64,000 bases of DNA. Origin: Alligator mississippiensis (Eukaryota > Chordata > Crocodylia > Alligatoridae). Numbering within the stretch: the first letter of the stretch is position 1; each line of letters opens with the position of its first letter. The stretch is taken from NCBI RefSeq assembly GCF_030867095.1, contig NC_081824.1:175158933-175222932 (forward strand), given 5' to 3'. Below, one piece after another: positions 23,881-33,884 of the stretch. Position numbers and translations under genes: made by a program. Below the pieces are notes generated by a model. The model made no database searches and was not told the DNA's origin. It saw nothing but the letters and a program-made list of their open reading frames with translations.

Positions 23881-25225
23881 AAAGCGTAAACTTTTAGTCT
23901 TAACATGACTGGATAATTCTCTATAGTCAGGTATATAACCAAGATGGTATATAGAGAAGGTAATGCTAGGAAGGAGTTAAAAAAGCATTTCTGTTTGCTG
24001 AATTCTCATCACTTGCCATAGCTGGTGCCCTAGAGACTAATTCTTCCAGAGCTGCTGAAGTTGTCAGTAGAAATGGTCCTGAGTCAAAATCCTGGAACTT
24101 TGTTGGGGGAGGACTTAAGCTTTGCAAATGGTCCCTGATTTGATAAACTGAGTTATAGCTACAGAAGTGAATATCACCAAGCCCCAGTTCACATACCATA
24201 GTTTAAGTCTATCTTGGAGCTTTCAAGGATTTATGTGGTTCTGGTTATGAACCTAGTTTGGTGAAATTGAACAAATATCAGACTGATACATAGATGAGAT
24301 TGATAAACATTGGTCTTTCCTGATACAGAGTCTCACAGTATCCCTCTGGAAACTGAAGGCATTGTCTGTGTCTATGCTGCTTCATTGCAAAACCCAGAGA
24401 AGCAAGCTTGGTCCATTTACTCCCACTCTGCCACACCACACCCTGACCTTTTGGCAGGATTGAGAGTTTAGAGGTATCCTAAGCACATGGCCAAGCGTTG
24501 ATCTCAGGCTTTCCCTCTCACAAGATAGAGCCTTGAGGACCAACAGTTTCACCTTGAATGGCTCCCAGAAAGACAGCCAGTGGCCAAGGGGCACACCTTC
24601 CGTTGGAGGTAGCATGTCTGCAATGTTAAATGGATCTGTGCTAATAGAGGGTGAAGGCAGAGCCACTGACTGAGCTGCTCCAGTGTATGCAAGTTCATAA
24701 GTTTTTCCTGGTGAGCATTTAGGCTTTCACATACTTGGGGAAAGTATCAGTCTGAGTAAGTACCCACAAGGAGAGCAGAAGTACACACCTCAAGGTCACA
24801 CCTTGCATTTCCTCACATTGAAAGGGGAGCAATCATGTCCAGCTCCTGGGATCAGAGGGACTACTCGTTCAGAGAGGCTGAATACTCCCAGCTCCTCTTT
24901 ATGTCTTTGTGTTTGTTCAACACTTCTGAGAATCAGGCCCAATCCAGGTTGCTGGCTGGAGGGCTTTGTTATTGAATGACAAATGATTCATCATAACAGA
25001 AGAGCAATATGAGCTGAGTAGACCAGAGACCCTCTGCTGATTAAATATAACGGCTAGGTACAGACATACATAAAGCCCAAGGCAGAATCGATCTAAGTTA
25101 TGCAGTTTTCTGTAAGCGGCATAGTTTAGATCGATAGCAAACAGAACACACATTCACCCTTTGATGGGGCGGGAGGGAGACCAAATCTTAGACTGGGTTC
25201 CACCATTTTTAAAGCAATATGTGGC

Positions 25226-25507
25226 CAGGGCACATCTACACATTGCTGTAAGACAAGTGCTACAGCACTGTGCTTTAGTACTTCCTTCAGTACTTTTCCA
25301 AAACGAAGTACTAAGGCACGGCACAGTATGGGTGGTTACTGTGCCGTATACACGGCACATGGGTAAATTTTGCCAATACGTCACCAAAGCAGAGCACTAT
25401 ACCCAGGGAGTGCGTCACTACAACAATATAGCTGGCGATCACATGCAGACATATGTAATCACTATGTCAACGTAGCACACCATACAGCGACGTGTAGATG
25501 CACCCTG
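25226..25507. mobile_element. MITE with cagggNNcatctacac ends (family M, copy 1)
   Basis: A 282-bp element with terminal inverted repeats cagggcacatctacac at the left and the complement of cagggtgcatctacac at the right. Its flanks are tatgtggc and tgtgtgcc, an 8-bp direct repeat with two mismatches, so it is probably hAT-like. Inside is a hairpin around AGTACTTC/GAAGTACT (about 25269-25283 with 25303-25317), shared with other copies in the window. It has no coding capacity. Confidence 0.75.
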
Positions 25508-25515
25508 TGTGTGCC

Positions 25516-25592
25516 AAACTTCTGTTCTGTTACAGGTTTAGACTGGTTTCTGATCACTTATACCCATAAAAGTGTAATGTCTGTACCTGACC
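25516..25592 (+). mobile_element. Fragment of the TAGGGACAGA DNA-transposon family (family T)
   Basis: The run ttctgttctgttacaggttt followed by 'gactggtttctgatcactta' and 'gtaatgtctgtacct' matches the right end of the element at 53177-54029 base for base over long stretches. Only this end is present. It sits directly against the target duplication of the neighbouring MITE. Confidence 0.75.
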
Positions 25593-25841
25593 AAGATGCC
25601 TGGGCTTCTGCTGAGACCAGTAGATTAGGACTCTGAAGATCTCAGTTGAATGACTCATTATACCTAAGATTTCTTTAGGCAAGTGGCTTACTCTATCCTG
25701 TGAAATGTGTCACCATGCAGGGGAACCAAAAGTCTATAAAATCGTTTAATGATTCTAGGGCTCCATGGTAATAAAGGCCACATGAGTACTGATATGGTTG
25801 GACAAGGTATGAAGCATAATACAAGTTATGTTTGCTACAAA

Positions 25842-26100
25842 GAGGGTGCGTCTACACATTAATTAATGCACTCTAGGTACTGCACATTAAGTTTAGTACT
25901 TGGTTAACCAAGTACTAATTGAATACATAGTAACTTGCACTACTGCACAGTAGCACCAGTGCACAGGGGTTTTTTGATGCTTACTGCACAGTAGCCTAAC
26001 AACACTGTGCAGTAATGTATTAGCACAGTTTTTGACCGGCATGCTACTGTGCAATGTTATTAGGATACTGCACAGTAAGCATCCTGTGTAGACGCGCCTA
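25842..26100. mobile_element. MITE of family M, copy 2
   Basis: The left end gggtgcgtctacac and the right end gtgtagacgcgcc are inverted repeats. The interior has a perfect 26-bp palindrome (25893-25918, arms ttagtacttggtt and its complement) and several copies of the box TACTGCACAGTA or its complement. No convincing target duplication was found, so the outer boundaries are good to a few bases only. Confidence 0.75.
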
Positions 26101-26439
26101 GAGAAATGTACTGGGAAACTCTTGATCTCACATAGCATTGGTGTCTAACTGCCTTGCTACAGTTATTGCCATGTCACCTCTCTTTCTAGGCTTTGTAAAG
26201 GAAGAAGCAGCTCACCTTGGAGCTTGATAGCTCTGAAGCAGCTTGCAGGCAGTTCACTGGTCAGTTTGCAAACCAGTTTACCCCCTCCTCCCACTTTCAG
26301 CTTGGTGTCAGGAAGGCGGGAAAAAGGAACTCTTTGGGGCCAAGGAACAGTATACAGGTCAGCTTTCAGGTGAGTTGGCTAGGGAAAGTGTGCTTGGAAG
26401 AAGGGTAGTAAGAAAGAAGAGGCAGATTAAGAAACCCAG

Positions 26440-27623
26440 GGAAATGGCTGGAGGATGTCACAATGCTAGACCCACTGCCACTGCCTCTGCTTACACCTGT
26501 GAGGTTCCTGTCCATGAAGGACCACTCACCATCAAGACTTCCACCCAGGTCCAGATTTGGTGCTGTGAAGATGGCAGCTTGCAGGTTCCTTCCAGTGACA
26601 GCCAGGTGGAGCACTGCCTGTGATGTGAGTGCTGCCTCCTGGTGGTGTCTCTCAGGAAACAGGCAAGAGAGCTAGAAGAGGAGGTGGTGAGGCTCCGAAG
26701 CATCCTCTGTTATGAGGAGTTAATTGATTCAATGCTGATGGAGACCTCCAGGACTGTGAAGGAAGAACTGCAAGAGGCAGCGCTAGAGAAGGGAGAGGAC
26801 ATGGACTCCCAGGAAGGTGGAAGCTGGAAGCTTGTGGTCTCTCTGGCAGCAAGCTTCATCTCCACTAGCGGCATTTCATCTGGAGGATGGATATGGAGCC
26901 TTAGCAACAGAGGGAGAGGAGCATGTTCCATCAGTGCAAAAGGACAGGCCAAGCCTCCCCAAGGTGGGAAAGATCGAGACCACCACCACCAAGAGGAAGC
27001 AATGGGTGGTGGTGGTTGGAGACTCCATTCTGCGGGGGATGGAGGGATCCATCTGCTGACCTGACATGTTGTCTCAGGAAGTCTTCTGCTTGCCAGGAGC
27101 CCAGATTCAAGATGTTATGGAGGGATTGCCAAGATTCATCCAGCCCTCTGACTACTACCCCATGCTGCTTATCCATGTGGGCACCAATGACACTGCCAGG
27201 GAAGACCCTGAGCAGATCAAAAATGACTACAGGGCTCTGGGTGAAGGGTTTGGGGGCTCAGGTGGCTCTTCAATCCTTCTGGTCAAGGGAAAGGGATCAG
27301 GCAGGAGCAGGTGCATCCTGAAGTTCATTGCCTGGATGTTCAGGTGGTGTCACCAGCAGGGCTTTGGCTTCTTTGACCACAAGATGATAGTCCAAGAAGA
27401 AGGATTGCTAGAAAGAAATGGGATCCACCTGATGAAGAAAGAGAAGAGCATCTTCACAGACAGGCTCGCTTACCTAGTGAGGGGCTTAAAGGAGGTTCAC
27501 TGGAGAATGGAGATCAAAGCCCTGAGGCAAGTAGGGAAGTGGGTGACCTGGAGGAAGAGCAAGCAGGAGCGGGCAGCAGAGGAGATGTTCTCATTCTTCC
27601 TGAGAAATCCGGGAATTGACTAG
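26440..27623 (+). pseudogene. CR1 ORF1 pseudogene, copy 3
   Basis: The frame beginning near 26443 contains TIKTSTQVQ, equivalent to the STQTEPL block of the other copies. After a stop near 26620 come CECCLLVVSLRKQ and RELEEEVVRLRSILCYEE, the cysteine pair and coiled coil. The esterase part follows after frame changes: VVVVGDSILRGMEGS near 27.02 kb carries the GDS serine motif, LLIHVGTNDTARE near 27.18 kb carries the GTND block, and NGIHLMKKEKSIF near 27.43 kb replaces the usual DGLHLS. The frame runs past the usual C-terminus to TAG at 27621-27623. The TTTAAAC heptamer is not intact here; the matching place reads GGC TTA AAG near 27484. Confidence 0.8.
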
Positions 27624-28614
27624 CTACCTTAGGTGCCTGAACACAAATGCACAGAGCCTGGGAAACAAACAGGAAGAATTGGAAGTCCTTGCACAGTCAC
27701 AAGATAATGACATGATTGGAATAACAGAGACTTGGTGGAATAGCTCACATGTCTGGAGCACTGTCATGGATGGGTACAAACTGTTTAGGAAGGACAGGCA
27801 GGGGAGAAGAGGAGAAGGAGTTGCACTTTATGTAAAAGAGCCATATGATTGCTCAGAGCTCCAGTATGAAACTGGAGACAGACCTGTCAAAAGTCTCTAG
27901 GTTAGTGTCAGAGGAGAGAGTAACAAGGGTGATGTTGTGGTGGGGGTTTGCTGTAGACCACCAGACCAGGAGGAAGTGGTGGATGAAGCTTTCTTCAAAC
28001 AACTAGCAGAAGTTTCTCAATCGTAGGCCCTGGTTCTCATGGGGTACTTCAGTCACCCTGACATCTGCTGGGAGGGCAATACAGCAGTGCACAGGCAATC
28101 CAGGAAGTTTTTGGAGAGTACTGGGGACAACTTCCTGGTGCGACTGCTGGAGCGGCCAACTAGGGGTCGTGCTCTTCTTGACCTGCTGATCACAAACAGG
28201 AATGAACTGGTGGGGAATGTAGTAGTAGATAGCAACTTGTGCAGCAGTGACCACAAGATGACTGAGTTCAGGATCCTAAGGAAAAGAAGGATGGAGAGCA
28301 GCAGAGTAAGGATCCCAGACTTCAGAAAAGCAGACTTGGACTTGCTCAGGGAACTCATGGGCAGGATCCCCTGGGAAGACAGTCTGGGGAAGAAAGGAGT
28401 ACAAGAAAGCTGGCTGTACTTGAAAGAAGTCTTACTGAGAGTGCAGGAACAAACCATCCTGATGTGCAAGAAGAATAGCAAGTGTGGCAAAAGACCAGCA
28501 TGGCTTAACAAGGAACTCTTTAGTAAATTAAATCACAAAAAGGAAGCTTATAAGAAGTGGAAATTTGGACAAATACTAGGGAGGAGTATAAGAGCATTGA
28601 TCAGGCATGTAGGG

Positions 28615-29692
28615 TAGGGCTGTGCAAAGCTTTGGGTGCTGATTCGAGTCGGAGGAGATTCAGCCCAATTCAGTGGCTGAATCTCCAAATCCAGATCAAA
28701 TCAGGGGACCAACCAAATGGTCCAAATTGATTCGAAACTCTCCGAATTGATGCAGAAAAGATTCAGAGAGCTTCGATGATTCTGGCAGTCCCCGCTTGCT
28801 GCAGCAGGGAGCTAGACCCGGACTCCATGCTGGTATGTAGGGGCCAGGGGAGCAGGGACTGGAGGAGTGGGGAGGGGACCATGGGGGACCCGTGCCAGGC
28901 CCCATCCCCTGCCTGCTCCCCAGCCCCCCCCGACCTCCACCCACTTCTCCAGCCCTCCCATGGCTGCCCCAGTTCCTGGTGCTTTAAAAAAAGTCCCTCA
29001 CCAGCTTCTGCCCAGTGTGGGGGATGATCCCTGCTGCCCCCCACCCACACTGCCCCACACCATGTGGGGGGCTCTGCCACAAGCCTTCTGACCCCCCCGC
29101 TGTCTCAGCCCACCCCCCCCCAAGGCTGCCCCGCCTGCCCCAGCTCCAGCCCTTCAAGAAAAAAAAAACCCAAATCCCTGCACTCACCAGCTCCTGCAGC
29201 GGCTTCAGGGCTTCTGGGTGCTCATGCAAAGCCCCCCACACAGTGCAGGGCAGTGGGGGGCAGCGGGGATCACCCCCCACCAGGCAGGAGCCGGTGAGTC
29301 AGGCTTTTTTTTATTACTTTTTTTCTTAAAGGGCCAGGAGCTGGAGCACCCGGGGCAGCCATGGGCAGGGGGGACCGGGGGAGTGGGGGGGTTGGGGGCT
29401 CGTGGCAGAGCCCCCCATGCAGCATGGGAAAGCAGGGAGCAGTGGGGATCGCCCCGCACTGCCTGGAAGAGCTGGGAGCTGGGCCAGGAAGGGCAGCCAT
29501 TGCCGGGGCTGGGACAGCGGGCGGGCGATGGGCCTGCCTGATTTGGAGAGTCAGCTGATTCAGCAGCAGTTGAATCTCCAAATCAGATTCAGCCAAATTG
29601 ATTTGGGACAGTGATTCAAATCACCAAATCAAATCACTGTCCCCTGAATTGGCCGAATCTGAATCCAAAGCAAGTACTAGCCTCTTCACACA
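28615..29692. mobile_element. Non-autonomous hAT element (family H, copy 2, reverse orientation)
   Basis: The left end tagggctgtgcaaag matches the right end of family H copy 1. The right end carries cttcacaca and a 12-bp perfect inverted repeat around GGGACAGTGATT (29605-29616 with 29632-29643), equal to the left subterminal hairpin of copy 1. The element is therefore inverted relative to copy 1. It interrupts CR1 copy 3 between 'gcatgtaggg' and 'gcagggatg', which look like an eroded target duplication. The middle is unusually G/C-rich with partial internal repeats. There is no transposase. Confidence 0.82.
28790..29560. repeat. GC-rich internal repeats in the hAT element
   Basis: Long C or G runs and recurring phrases make up the core of the hAT copy. 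GGGGCTCTGCCAC-type sequence occurs near 29.07 kb and, inverted, near 29.40 kb. AGGGCCAGGAGCTGG-type sequence near 29.33 kb faces CCAGCTCCTG-type sequence near 29.19 kb. Poly-A or poly-T tracts at 28.985, 29.158 and 29.305 kb separate units of roughly 150 bp, some inverted. Overlapping frames on all strands here are composition artefacts. Confidence 0.6.
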
Positions 29693-31215
29693 GGCAGGGA
29701 TGAAGATGGGAAGGCCAAAGCATAATTGGAGTTGCAGCTAGCAAGGGATGTGAAGGGTAACAAGAAGAGTTTCTATAAGTATGTCAGTAGCAAGAGGAGG
29801 ATCAGGGAAAGTGTGGGTTCCTTACTGAATGGGGGAGGCAACCTAGTGACAGAGGATGCAGAAAAGGTTGAAGTACTCAATGCCTTTTTCACCTCAGTCT
29901 TCACAGGCAAGGTCAGCTCTCAGACTACTGCACCAGGAAGCACAGTTTGGGGGAAAGGTGAGCAACTAACAGTAGTGAAAGAACAGGCTAGGGACTGTTT
30001 AGAAAAGTTGGATGTGTACAAGTCCATGGGACTGGACATGATGCACCTAAGGGTGCTGAGGGAGTTGGCTGATGTGATTGCAGAGCCATTGGCTATCATC
30101 TTTGAAAACTCATGACGATCAGGAGACATCCTGGATGATTGGAAAAGGGCAAATATATTGCCCATATTTAAGAAAGAGAAAAAGGAGGATCCAGGGAACT
30201 ACAGACCAGTCAGCCTCACCTCAGTCCCTGGAAAAATCATGGAGCAGATCCTCAAGGAATCCATTTGTAAGCCCTTGGACTGAAAGAAGGTGATTAGGGA
30301 CAGTCAGCATGGATTCACAAAAGGCAAGTCATGCCTGACCAACCTGATTGCCTTGACAGATGACTGGCTCTGTGGATGTGGGGAGATGGGTGAATGTGGT
30401 GTACCTTGATTTTAGCAAGGCTATTGATAGTCTCCTGCAACATTCTCACAGGTAAACAAAGGACGTATGGGCTGGATAATTGGACTGTAAGATGGATAGA
30501 AAACTACCTGGATTGTCGGGCTCAATGGGTAGTAATCTAGTTGGCTCAATATCTAGTTTGCACCTGGTATCAAGTGGAGTACTCCAGGGCGAGTTTTGTT
30601 CAATATGTTCACCAAAGACCTAGAAGATGGCATAGAGTGTGCTCTCAGCAAGTTTTCAGATGACACCAAGCTGTGGGGAGTAAGATACACTGGAGAGTAG
30701 GGCTAGGATTCAGAGTGACCTAGACAAATTGGAGGATTGGGCCAAAATAAATCTCATGAGGTTCAATAAGATCAAGTGCCAAGTGCTGCACTTAGGACAG
30801 AACAATCCCATGCATGAGTACAGGCTGGGAGCTGACTGGCTGGGCAGCAGCTCTGCAGAAAAGGATCTGGGGGTTACAGTGGACAATAAGCAGAATATGA
30901 GCCAGCAGTGTGCCCTTCCTGCCAAGAAGGCTAACGGCATACTGGGCTGCATTGGTAGGTGTGTTGACAGCAAGGTCAAGGGAAGTGATTCTTCCCCACT
31001 ATTCAGCACTGGTGAGGCCACATCTGGAGTACTGTGTCCAGTTTTGGGGCCCCCACTACAGAAAGGATGTGGACAAACTGGAGAGAGTGCAGCAGAGGGC
31101 AATGGAAAAGGTGAAGGAGCTGGGGCACATGACTTATGAGGAGAGGTTGAGGGAACTGGATGTATTTAGTCTAGAGAAGAGAATACTGAGAGGGGATTTA
31201 ATAGTAGCTGTTTAA

Positions 31216-31318
31216 TGGGGCTGTTCCTGCTTCCCTGCACCAGAGAGGGAAATGCGTCCCTCGACAGTTTGCCAAAACTCGGTAAGCGGCCCTCTGCCCA
31301 AAATAATTGCCCGCCCCT
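31216..31318. mobile_element. Short insertion in CR1 copy 3, possibly a MITE
   Basis: CR1 sequence expected to run from 'ttaatagtagc' to 'actacatg' is interrupted by about 105 bp. It begins near ggggctgttcctgc and ends near aattgcccgcccctg, and the ends are weakly inverted. The right end resembles a hAT terminus. No target duplication is visible. Confidence 0.4.
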
Positions 31319-31624
31319 GAACTACATGTAGGGGGGTTCAAAGGAGGATGAAGCTAAACTGTGCTCTGTGGTGGCAGATGACAGAACAAGGGGCAAGGTC
31401 TCAAGTTGCAACAAGGGAAGTTTAGGTTAGATATTAGGAAACATTTTCTCACTAGGAGGGCAAGGTAGTAGACTCTTTATCCTTGGAGGTTTTTAAGACC
31501 CAGCTAGATAAAGCCTTGGTTGGGGTGACCCAGTTGGGGATGGTCCTGCTTTGATCAAAGGGTTGAACTAGGTGACCTCCTGAGGTCCCTTCCAACCCTA
31601 ATTTTCCTCGATTCTATGATTCTA

Positions 31625-32254
31625 ATACTTTTTCTGTTCTATATGTATTCAGTTTTACTGAGTGATCTCAGGCGGTTGTAATATTGAATTACTGTTGACC
31701 TGGCTCTGTGTCTTTCCTCTCTTTTGTTTAATGTCTGCTTTGAAAGAGATATTGTGGGTACGTTTTAATAACATTATATAGGCCACAAATGATTGGGCTT
31801 TTCCATTAAATGCTTTATAATGACCCAGTCGATACAATATTTATCATCATAAATGGTAACATGTAGGTTTTATGTATATGGGCCAGATGTAAATCCACCT
31901 GAAGTTTTGCATTGACTCTGTCTTTGTATTGACCTTCAGGGACTTTGAATTAGGCTGTGAGGCCTCAATTCTTCCCTTGGTTTAATCAGTACAATTCTCT
32001 GTTGTAACACTGAGTCACCCCTGTACAATTCTGGGCAGGGTATACTTAGGCCCAAATTCTGGCATGGCCACCCACCTGAGAAACCTTGATGTAGCTCCTG
32101 TCAGGCCATAGAATAGCAGAGAAGCTGATCTACATCCAGTCCCTCAGTATGAAGCTATTGCATAGACCCTATTCCTTTTTTCTGCTTTGAGGAATGGATA
32201 ATGGATCCAGGTAGTTTTGATGGATTGACTTATCTGGTCTGTTTTTCATGAATC
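31625..32254. other. Non-coding DNA, nothing recognised
   Basis: A low-GC stretch between the old CR1 tail and a MIR relic. No coding domain, tandem repeat or clear transposon end was identified. Confidence 0.55.
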
Positions 32255-32445
32255 ATTTGTCATGTTGCTTGCTCTCAAGCAATGTGACATGGTAGTTGCA
32301 GGTTCTAGCCCTGCCTGTGCCCCAGACATCCTACACGGCCTTGGGCAGGTCTTGAACCTTTCTGATCCTGCGTTGCTTCATCAGTAATATTGAAACAACA
32401 CTTCCTGGCCTTTCCCAAAATGCTTTGAGGCTGAGTTCCTTAATG
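32255..32445 (+). mobile_element. MIR-type SINE relic
   Basis: 'gttgcaggttctagccctgc', 'cggccttgggcaggtcttga', 'acctttctgatcctgcgttg', 'cttcatcagtaatattg' and 'aaaatgctttgaggctg' follow the MIR core and downstream order. It lies just 5' of the young CR1 leader. Confidence 0.65.
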
Positions 32446-32449
32446 CCTG

Positions 32450-32964
32450 TGGAGTCCTTCTCAGTCCTTGGGCTCCAGCAGCCGCAGAGCCCCCCGCTGA
32501 CCCCCAGCACAGCCGGGGTAAGCAGGGCCCGTGGAGAGAGGGGGTTAACCCCTTAGTGTGTGTGTGGGAGGCGGTGGCTGAGTGGAGCCGGGCCGGGTCA
32601 AGCCCCGCCCAGGCCCCTACTTCGCCCAGCCCCCCAGGGAGCCGCGCGAACAGGCTGCGCAAACAGGCGCGCTTCTCTGGCAGCGCGTGAGTTAGCGCGG
32701 GAGGGTGTGTGGGAGGGCGCCGGACCCTGCCTGCGCACTCCCCAGGGTAGACAGCCCCAGCCGTAGCCAGCCTACCAGAGGCATGACACGGACGGGCACG
32801 CGCCGCACCCCGAGGGTCCCCTTGGGCTCCGCGGCCCCCCCCCCGGCACCTCAGAGACGGCCACCCAGACGGAGCCCCTGGTTCCGGGCTCCACGCAGAC
32901 GGAGCCCCTGGCTCTCGGCTGCGGGGGCTGCCTGTCCCTTTTTCAGGCTCTGGGGCCTGGGAGC
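32450..32964 (+). promoter_or_regulatory. CR1 leader and probable internal promoter, CpG-rich
   Basis: The sequence turns abruptly GC- and CpG-rich at about 32.47 kb, with gagccgggccgggtcaagcc, gccgcgcgaacaggctgcgc and similar runs. It has no TATA element, as expected of a LINE internal promoter and 5' untranslated region. An ORF1-frame stop (TAG 32764-32766) bounds the open frame, which then runs without an ATG to 32965. A run of ten C at 32835-32844 separates an upstream ATG (32783) from the ORF1 frame. Confidence 0.55.
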
Positions 32965-33879
32965 ATGGCGACCTCCCCTTGCGGGGTCTGCTCCCTTTTG
33001 GGGTCTCTGGCACGCCAGCTGGAGGAGCTCCAGGCCACAGTCCACAGACTGCGTGCCATCAGGGACTGCGAGCAGGAGATAGACTCCTACTGCCAGGCCC
33101 TTCTCCCCTGGGAGGCAGAGGGTAGATCACAGTCTCCCTCCACGCCAAAGGAGGACTCTGGGACCTCCTGCTGTGTCCAGCCAGGGGCATGGAGCAAGGA
33201 GGTCAAGGGCCCTAAGGCCCGCCGCACCAAGGCCCCTCCCCCACCAGAACTGAGCAACAGGTACACACCTCTTGCTGCCCCAGCAGAGCCTGCTGAGTTG
33301 CAGTTAGGCCCATGTTGCCTGTGGGGGCCGGCAACTCCCACCCCTGCTCTCCCCAAGACAAAACGTAAGGTGTTTGTTGTGGGAGACTCCCTCCTGAGGG
33401 GGACAGAGGGGCCAATCTGCCACCCCGACCCCTTAGCCCGGCAAGTCTGCTGCTTCCCAGGGGCCCGCATCCGGGACATTGCGGAGAGGATCCCCAAGCT
33501 CCTCAAACCCACAGACCACTATCCCATGCTCCTTATTCATGTGGGCACCAATGACACGGCTCGGAGCACTCCCAGCCGGGTCATGAGGCGCTACAGGGAT
33601 TTGGGAGCGGGGCTTAAGGGTCTGGGGGCAAAGGTGGTGTTCTCGTCAATCCTCCCAGTCTCAGGCTATGGGCTGAGAAGGGACAGGAGGATCTATGTGG
33701 TCAACCAAAGACTGCGGCGCTGGTGTCATCAGGAAGGCTTTGGCTTTCATGACCACAGCCCGCTCTTTGGCGAGAGAGGCAGTGAGCTGCTGGGAAGAGA
33801 TGGTCTCCACCTCTCTCCCCTAGGAAGGAGGCTCTTCTCAGCCAGACTGGCTGACCTGCTCCACCAGGCTTTAAACTAA
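32965..33879 (+). CDS. CR1 ORF1 protein, open (zinc-knuckle/coiled coil + SGNH esterase)
   Basis: This encodes 304 aa from the first in-frame ATG; the frame is open from 32767. Conserved sequence upstream of this ATG (TQTEPL repeats and a cysteine pair CGGC at 32920-32931) shows that the true start is probably farther 5'. Residues 6-9 give a second cysteine pair (CGVC), followed by a heptad-rich segment at about 11-33. Residues 136-300 form the SGNH/GDSL-like esterase domain known in CR1 ORF1: serine in GDSLLRG (S142), GTND at 194-197, and the Asp/His pair in DGLHLS (D279, H282). The ending QALN-TAA contains the T_TTA_AAC heptamer. It acts as the element's RNA-associated protein by family knowledge; the role of the esterase is unsettled. 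Confidence 0.9.
   Translation: MATSPCGVCSLLGSLARQLEELQATVHRLRAIRDCEQEIDSYCQALLPWEAEGRSQSPSTPKEDSGTSCCVQPGAWSKEVKGPKARRTKAPPPPELSNRYTPLAAPAEPAELQLGPCCLWGPATPTPALPKTKRKVFVVGDSLLRGTEGPICHPDPLARQVCCFPGARIRDIAERIPKLLKPTDHYPMLLIHVGTNDTARSTPSRVMRRYRDLGAGLKGLGAKVVFSSILPVSGYGLRRDRRIYVVNQRLRRWCHQEGFGFHDHSPLFGERGSELLGRDGLHLSPLGRRLFSARLADLLHQALN
33870..33876 (+). promoter_or_regulatory. Candidate -1 frameshift heptamer U_UUA_AAC
   Basis: In the ORF1 frame the codons are GCT TTA AAC TAA, so the heptamer T_TTA_AAC has the X_XXY_YYZ form and phase needed for tandem -1 slippage. ORF1 stops immediately after it (33877-33879). Slippage would continue in the ORF2 frame, which has no stop between here and the ORF2 stop at 36789-36791. 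Possible stimulators downstream are G runs at 33887-33891 and 33894-33899 and a short stem AGTCC (33879-33883) with GGACT (33898-33902). This heptamer is a well-known efficient slippery site in other systems. Its use here is inferred. Confidence 0.6.
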
Positions 33880-33884
33880 GTCCG

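Larger units (their letters stand above)
19386..25217. other. Non-coding DNA with two MIR relics
   Basis: No protein domain or convincing exon is visible. The two supported items are MIR-type SINE pieces near 22.9-23.1 kb and 23.72-23.88 kb. Short frames are scattered on both strands. Confidence 0.55.
27616..31215 (+). pseudogene. CR1 ORF2 pseudogene, copy 3, split by a hAT element
   Basis: The endonuclease domain reads NTNAQSLGNKQEE, GITETWWNSSH, VALYVKEPYD, MGYFSHPDICW (the GDFN block is damaged) and SSDHKMTEF over 27.62-28.26 kb. The linker to about 28617 ends where the hAT element begins. After it come [15 protein letters not shown] (29.76 kb), [39 protein letters not shown] (30.0 kb), RT blocks [19 protein letters not shown] near 30.16 kb, QHGFTKGKSCLTNL near 30.3 kb, a decayed palm (FSDDTKLWG near 30.66 kb) and the C-terminal [15 protein letters not shown] near 31.02 kb. 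Several stops and indels break the frame. Confidence 0.83.
26190..31624 (+). mobile_element. Old, nearly full-length CR1 LINE (copy 3)
   Basis: A plus-strand CR1 of a subfamily different from the young copy, with ORF1, ORF2 and a 3' end ending in attctatgattcta near 31624. A family H hAT element splits ORF2 at 28615-29692 and a roughly 105-bp insert sits at 31216-31318. Removing these leaves about 4.3 kb, close to full length. Both ORFs carry stops and frameshifts. The 5' boundary is uncertain. Confidence 0.85.

Noticed and set aside
28690..29614. Many overlapping frames on both strands suggesting a gene.
   Set aside because: They arise from GC-rich, stop-poor sequence inside the hAT insertion in CR1 copy 3.
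32705..33082. A 125-codon arginine/proline-rich open frame over the CR1 leader.
   Set aside because: It is a shadow of ORF1 in another frame across GC-rich sequence. Only its ATG at 32783 is of interest, as a possible original ORF1 start.
33087..33512. Long antisense frames within CR1 ORF1 and ORF2 (for example 33957-34367 and 35874-36293).
   Set aside because: These are antisense shadows of a GC-rich coding region with no domain of their own.
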